In this document: piece by piece, positions 4,279 to 8,095 of the stretch | Layout: each line of letters begins with the position of its first letter | How positions within the stretch are numbered: the stretch's first letter is position 1 | From: Pseudomonadota bacterium | GTDB lineage: Bacteria; Pseudomonadota; Alphaproteobacteria; Rhizobiales; Hyphomicrobiaceae | Reading direction: 5' to 3' | NCBI GenBank assembly: GCA_021816505.1 | Contig: JAKAXS010000108.1 | Span: 1-8,095 of the forward strand | Length of the DNA: 8,095 nt | Made by a program: the position numbers and the translations under genes | Notes under the pieces: model-generated | The model's input: the letters and a program-made list of their open reading frames with translations, nothing else | What the model was told of the DNA's origin: nothing | Databases searched by the model: none

Positions 4279-6405
4279 ATGGTTGCTGACATACCCAAGC
4301 CGCGCCCGGCGATCGTGAACCTGCCGATCTGGGTGCAGGTCGGATTGGCGGCTGCGATCTATGCGGCGCTCGATGCTGTGGCTTTCTCCTACGCGCAATC
4401 CAATCAATCGACGATTCTCGCAATCGTTTGGCCCGGCACCAGTTGGATGTGTGCCTGCCTTTGGCTGTTGCCGACCGATCGGGCGCGCGTCTCACTGGTC
4501 TTGCTGGGATTGGTGGCCGACTACATCGGCCAACTCTTGGTATTTGACGCGCCGGGCTACGTCTTCTGGTTGACTCTCGTCAACATGGTCAACCCGCTGG
4601 GATGCTACCTGCTCCTGAGGGCCTGGCGCGGGACGCTGGACTTTGTCGATCGTCCGTCCGGCCTCGTAAAATTCGTGATCGTTGCGTCGATCACCTCGTC
4701 GCTCTCGGCGCTGCTGGGTTTGCTTCTGTCATACCTCAACAACGACCTCGGCGATCCGCTAAGATTCTTTATGACGTGGTCTCTCAATGAGTTCCTAGGC
4801 TTCGTCGTGTTGTTGCCGGCACTCGTCCTCATCTTCACCGATCGTCCCAAGGCTGCCGTGCAACCGTCCGACGCCGGGGGCGTCGAGGCTGTGCTGTGGC
4901 CGCTGGTGGCCTGCACGGCGTCAGCAGTGTTTCTGTTCAATGGGCGCTATGAGTTGCTGATTCTCAGCATGCCATTCGTCATCGCGACGGCATTCCGGTT
5001 GGGGCCGGTTTACGCCGCCATGACGACGCTTGCGATATTCGTGATTGCAACCTTGCATATCATGCTCGACCGGCCTGTCGGCGACGGAAACGGTTATCTG
5101 ACGCCGATGTTGGTCACGCAGTTTTTCATGGCCGTGACGTTCCTGGCTTCGCTGCCGGTGGCCATCGTGGTGACGGAGCAGGCGCGGCTTCGCACCCGTC
5201 TCATCGAAGAACAACGTCGCGCAAATGCCGCGCAGCGCGACGCTGAGATCGCGAGTGCCGCCAAGTCCGATTTCGTGGCGACGATGAGCCATGAGCTGCG
5301 CTCGCCTCTGAACGGAATAATCGGCTTCACGCAGTTGCTGGCTCAGCGCAGCGATTTGGCCGCCGATGCCCAGCGCGAGGTCGCCAACATCGAGAATGCC
5401 AGCCGTGCGCTGTTGACCGTGGTCAATGATGTCCTCGATTTTTCCGCTCTGGAAGCAGGCGTCGTGCGCATCGAGCCGTCGCGGTTCGTGTTGGAGGAAC
5501 TCTGCACCACGACACTGGCGTTGGTCTCGGTTCCGGCCGCCGAGAAAGGCTTGGAGCTTGATCTACACCTCGCACCGGACATCAAGCATGCAACGCTGAT
5601 GGGTGACGCGAACCGTCTACGGCAGGTGTTGATGAACCTGCTGGTCAACGCCATCAAGTTCACGGATGCCGGCTCGGTTCGGCTGGATGTGAAGAGGCGC
5701 GCCGGCACACCGGGCGCTCAGGACATCCTCCTGTCCTTTGCCGTGACAGACACCGGACGCGGAATTGCCCAGCACAACTTGCCGCTGCTGTTTCAGCGCT
5801 TCAGTCAGGTCGACGGTTCGCGGACCCGCGCGTATGGCGGTTCAGGCTTGGGATTGGCGATCTGCAAGCGGCTTGTCGAGGCCATGGGTGGACGCATCGG
5901 CGTCGAAAGCACGATGGGGTCGGGCTCGCGCTTCTGGTTCGACGTTGCCCTCTCGCCGGCGGCCGCGACCACGGGGCGGGTACGCGCCGCGCTCCCCAGC
6001 GTGACGACCGATGCCCGGATCCTCGTGGTGGACGATATGGCTCTCAATCGCGACGTCGCAGAGGCCATTCTGACGAAGAGTGGGTATCGCGTGACGACCG
6101 CGCACGGAGGTGCACAGGCCGTCAAGGCAGCCCGCGATGGCAGCTACGATCTCGTGCTCATGGACATCCAGATGCCGGAGATGGACGGCTACGAGGCGAC
6201 CCGGCAGATCCGGGAAGGCGGCGGGGACCGCCTGGAAGGCTTGCCCATTGTCGCCATGACGGCGAACGTCGCCGCGGACGAGGTTGCGCGCTGTCTCGCG
6301 GCGGGCATGAACGGACACATTGGCAAGCCCATCGAGCAGGCGACGCTCATTGCGGCGATCGAGGCTCAGCTCGCGGCGGCGCGAGCCGCGTGCGACCGAT
6401 CCTGA
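4279..6405 (+). CDS. MASE1-domain membrane hybrid histidine kinase
   Basis: A 708-residue sensor kinase. An N-terminal membrane region (about 16-300) with roughly eight helices fits the MASE1 integral membrane sensor domain (GTSWMCACLWLLP, NPLGCYLLLRAWRG, WSLNEFLGFVVLLPALV). A likely coiled linker (about 300-330) leads to HisKA with phosphoacceptor His338 (SHELRSPLNGIIGF), then a HATPase_c domain with N box Asn457 (NLLVNAIKF), DTGRGI at 491-496, and GGSGLGLAI at 520-528. The C-terminal receiver (about 579-693) has acidic Asp585 and Asp586, phosphoacceptor Asp629 (LMDIQMPEMDGYEA), Thr661 and Lys683 (GKPI). All catalytic residues are present. There is no HPt domain, and no response regulator or HPt gene is adjacent, so its partner is elsewhere. 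The ATG at 4279 is preferred over GTG at 4228 because of GGAA six bases upstream and because the extra 17 residues are basic and unlike the family. Codons such as CTA and AGA (near 4759-4764) are less adapted than in neighbouring genes. The signal is unknown. Confidence 0.92.
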   Translation: MVADIPKPRPAIVNLPIWVQVGLAAAIYAALDAVAFSYAQSNQSTILAIVWPGTSWMCACLWLLPTDRARVSLVLLGLVADYIGQLLVFDAPGYVFWLTLVNMVNPLGCYLLLRAWRGTLDFVDRPSGLVKFVIVASITSSLSALLGLLLSYLNNDLGDPLRFFMTWSLNEFLGFVVLLPALVLIFTDRPKAAVQPSDAGGVEAVLWPLVACTASAVFLFNGRYELLILSMPFVIATAFRLGPVYAAMTTLAIFVIATLHIMLDRPVGDGNGYLTPMLVTQFFMAVTFLASLPVAIVVTEQARLRTRLIEEQRRANAAQRDAEIASAAKSDFVATMSHELRSPLNGIIGFTQLLAQRSDLAADAQREVANIENASRALLTVVNDVLDFSALEAGVVRIEPSRFVLEELCTTTLALVSVPAAEKGLELDLHLAPDIKHATLMGDANRLRQVLMNLLVNAIKFTDAGSVRLDVKRRAGTPGAQDILLSFAVTDTGRGIAQHNLPLLFQRFSQVDGSRTRAYGGSGLGLAICKRLVEAMGGRIGVESTMGSGSRFWFDVALSPAAATTGRVRAALPSVTTDARILVVDDMALNRDVAEAILTKSGYRVTTAHGGAQAVKAARDGSYDLVLMDIQMPEMDGYEATRQIREGGGDRLEGLPIVAMTANVAADEVARCLAAGMNGHIGKPIEQATLIAAIEAQLAAARAACDRS

Positions 6406-6420
6406 GGACTATCGGGTAAG

Positions 6421-6445
6421 CGCGCCGGCCAACCGGGCCGACGCG
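6421..6445. terminator. Hairpin between convergent kinase and thrS genes, possible bidirectional terminator
   Basis: CGGCC at 6426-6430 pairs with GGCCG at 6436-6440 around a 5-base loop. After one C/A mismatch the stem continues with CGCG at 6421-6424 and CGCG at 6442-6445, giving nine pairs in total. It fills most of the 43-base gap between the kinase stop (6405) and the thrS stop (6449). No T run follows on either strand, so it may act as a weak terminator, an RNA 3'-end stabiliser, or need Rho. Confidence 0.45.
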
Positions 6446-6448
6446 ACA

Positions 6449-8095
6449 TCACGTGCGCTTCAGATCAGGCGGCATCGCTTCGCCGGCGAGGGCGGCAACC
6501 GCCTCATCCAGCGTCATCACCTTTTGGTCCTGGCTGCCCAGGCGGCGCATCGAGACCTTGCGCTCTTCCGCCTCGCGCTTGCCGACGACGAGCATGACCG
6601 GCACCTTGGTCAGCGAATGTTCGCGGACCTTCAGGTTGATCTTCTCGTTGCGCAGGTCGACATCGGCACGCAGGCCGGCGGCCTTCAATGCGTCCACGAC
6701 TTCCAGCGCGTACGCGTCGGCGTCGGACACGATCGTGCACACCGTCACCTGCAGCGGAGAAAGCCACAGCGGGAAGTGTCCGGCGAAGTTCTCGATCAGG
6801 ATGCCGGTGAAACGCTCCAGCGAGCCGAACATGGCGCGGTGGATCATGACCGGCGTCTTCTTCGAGGAATGCTCGTCGATGTAGAACGCGCCGAGGCGGC
6901 CGGCGAGGTTGAAGTCCACCTGCGTGGTACCGCACTGCCAGTCGCGGCCGATGGCGTCCTTCAGCACGTATTCCAGCTTGGGCCCGTAGAACGCGCCCTC
7001 ACCCGGCTGCAGCGCCGTCTTCACGCGGCCGTTTGAGCGCTTGGTCACCTCGTCGAGCACGTCGGACAGCGCCTTCTCGGCCTTGTCCCACAGCTCGTCG
7101 GCGCCGACGCGCTTTTCCGGCCGTGTCGACAGCTTGATGAAAATGTCCTCGAAGCCGAAGTCGCCGTAGATCGACAGCATCAGATCGTTGATCTTCAGGC
7201 ACTCGGCCATGATCTGATCTTCGGTGCAGAAGATGTGCGCGTCGTCCTGGGTGAAATGGCGCACGCGCATCATGCCGTGCAGCGCGCCCGACGGCTCGTA
7301 GCGATGCACCTTGCCGAACTCGGCGATCTTCACCGGCAGCTGCTTGTAGCTCGTCAGGCCATGCTTGAAGATCTGCACGTGACCGGGACAGTTCATCGGC
7401 TTGCAGCAGAACACGCGCTCGTCGGGAAGAACGGTGGTGAACATGTTCTCACCGTAGTTCTCCCAGTGGCCGGACAGCTCCCAGAAGTGCTTCTCCATCA
7501 TGTCGGGCGAGTTGACCTCGACGTAGCCGGCCTCGATCTGGCGGCGGCGCATGTAGTTGATCAGGTTCTGGAACAGCTGCCAGCCCTTGGGATGCCAGAA
7601 CACGCTGCCCGGCGCCTCGTGCTGGAAATGGAACAGGTCCATCACGCGGCCCACCTCGCGGTGGTCGCGCTTCTCCGCCTCCTCCAGCATGGTGAGGTAC
7701 TTTTTCAGGTCGTCTTCGTTTGCCCACGCGGTGCCGTAGATGCGCTGCAGCTGCGGCTTGGTGCTGTCGCCGCGCCAATAGGCGCCGGCAAACTTCTGCA
7801 GCTTGAACGCCTTGCCGATATGGCCCGTTGCCGTCATGTGCGGCCCGCGGCACAGGTCGAACCATTCGCCCTGATTGTAGATCTTCAGGTCCTCGCCTTC
7901 CGGGATGGCGTCGACCAGCTCGATCTTGAACAGCTCGCCCTTGTCGCGGAAAACCTGCTTGGCTTTATCGCGCGACCAGAACTGCTTGGTGAACGGCGCA
8001 TTCTTGGCGATGATCTCGTGCATCTTCTTCTCGATCTTCGCCAGATCGTCGGGCACGAAAGGTTCGGCCTTGGCGAAGTCGTAGAAGAAGCCGTT
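6449..8095 (-). CDS. thrS: Threonine--tRNA ligase, N-terminus outside window
   Basis: Partial gene with 548 visible residues; the frame runs in from the right edge beginning NGFFYDF, so the MPDDL at 8056 is internal, not a start. ThrRS charges tRNA-Thr and edits mis-attached serine. Visible parts are the end of the editing domain with CRGPH (Cys82, His86 of the visible part) and GAYWRGDS...LQRIYGTAW; the class II catalytic core with zinc ligands Cys236 (NCPGH), His287 (DDAHIF) and His419 (MIHRAMFGSLERF), motif 2 (RVRHFTQDDAH) and motif 3 (GSLERF); and the C-terminal anticodon-binding domain (about 440-540). The TGS domain and the first part of the editing domain, including its HxxxH motif, should lie beyond base 8095. 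Codon use is strongly biased to G/C endings, as for a well-expressed housekeeping gene. It converges with the kinase gene. Identification is secure. Confidence 0.97.
   Translation of the reverse strand, partial: NGFFYDFAKAEPFVPDDLAKIEKKMHEIIAKNAPFTKQFWSRDKAKQVFRDKGELFKIELVDAIPEGEDLKIYNQGEWFDLCRGPHMTATGHIGKAFKLQKFAGAYWRGDSTKPQLQRIYGTAWANEDDLKKYLTMLEEAEKRDHREVGRVMDLFHFQHEAPGSVFWHPKGWQLFQNLINYMRRRQIEAGYVEVNSPDMMEKHFWELSGHWENYGENMFTTVLPDERVFCCKPMNCPGHVQIFKHGLTSYKQLPVKIAEFGKVHRYEPSGALHGMMRVRHFTQDDAHIFCTEDQIMAECLKINDLMLSIYGDFGFEDIFIKLSTRPEKRVGADELWDKAEKALSDVLDEVTKRSNGRVKTALQPGEGAFYGPKLEYVLKDAIGRDWQCGTTQVDFNLAGRLGAFYIDEHSSKKTPVMIHRAMFGSLERFTGILIENFAGHFPLWLSPLQVTVCTIVSDADAYALEVVDALKAAGLRADVDLRNEKINLKVREHSLTKVPVMLVVGKREAEERKVSMRRLGSQDQKVMTLDEAVAALAGEAMPPDLKRT

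Noticed and set aside
4109..4495. Upstream extension of the L,D-transpeptidase frame to a start at 4495
   Set aside because: The added 129 residues are Arg-rich, overlap the kinase gene, and would bury the lipoprotein signal; the ATG at 4108 has a signal peptide and a ribosome binding site.
8054..8056. GTG at 8056 as the start of thrS
   Set aside because: The frame continues to the window edge with typical ThrRS sequence (NGFFYDF), so this is an internal Val.
1..8095. Mobile element, CRISPR array, tRNA or other RNA gene
   Set aside because: No transposase, integrase, terminal repeats, regularly spaced repeats or tRNA-like folds were seen; gaps between genes are all short.

Overview
The window looks like ordinary chromosomal DNA of a G+C-rich alphaproteobacterium, probably of the order Hyphomicrobiales (Rhizobiales). 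The reasons are strong G/C bias at third codon positions, a DUF3126 gene (a small family known mainly from Alphaproteobacteria) right after cysE, and alphaproteobacterial-looking versions of the other genes. No RNA gene, insertion sequence, integrase, phage gene or CRISPR array was seen. Coding density is high: there are eight genes, and no gene-free stretch exceeds about 170 bases. The first and last genes are cut by the window edges.

Left part (1-1158, + strand): the C-terminal part of serine O-acetyltransferase (cysE), then a 66-residue DUF3126 protein, then a gamma-class carbonic anhydrase-like hexapeptide protein. All three run in the same direction with short gaps. A hairpin with a weak T-rich tail lies between cysE and the DUF3126 gene and may end or attenuate cysE transcription.

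Middle part (1178-4108, - strand): transcribed leftward in the order L,D-transpeptidase lipoprotein, EamA-type transporter, ada. The transporter resembles the E. coli O-acetylserine/cysteine exporter EamA (YdeD), which is notable so close to cysE, the gene that makes O-acetylserine. Ada is a full-length methylation-repair protein and transcription activator with all expected cysteines. A 13-base match to the E. coli Ada-box pattern (AAT, six bases, GCAA) lies 44 bases before its start codon, and a possible -10 element is placed to give a leaderless mRNA.

Right part (4109-8095): a 170-base divergent intergenic region with several inverted repeats separates the L,D-transpeptidase from a MASE1-type membrane hybrid histidine kinase (+ strand). 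The kinase converges on threonyl-tRNA synthetase (thrS, - strand), which lacks its N-terminus because of the window edge. A hairpin sits in the 43-base gap between the two convergent genes.

I found no clearly new multi-gene system. The points most worth a second look are the putative Ada-box promoter of ada, the cysE/eamA-like pairing, the conserved-looking but uncharacterised DUF3126 gene between cysE and the carbonic anhydrase, the inverted repeats between the L,D-transpeptidase and the kinase, and the orphan hybrid kinase with less adapted codon use.
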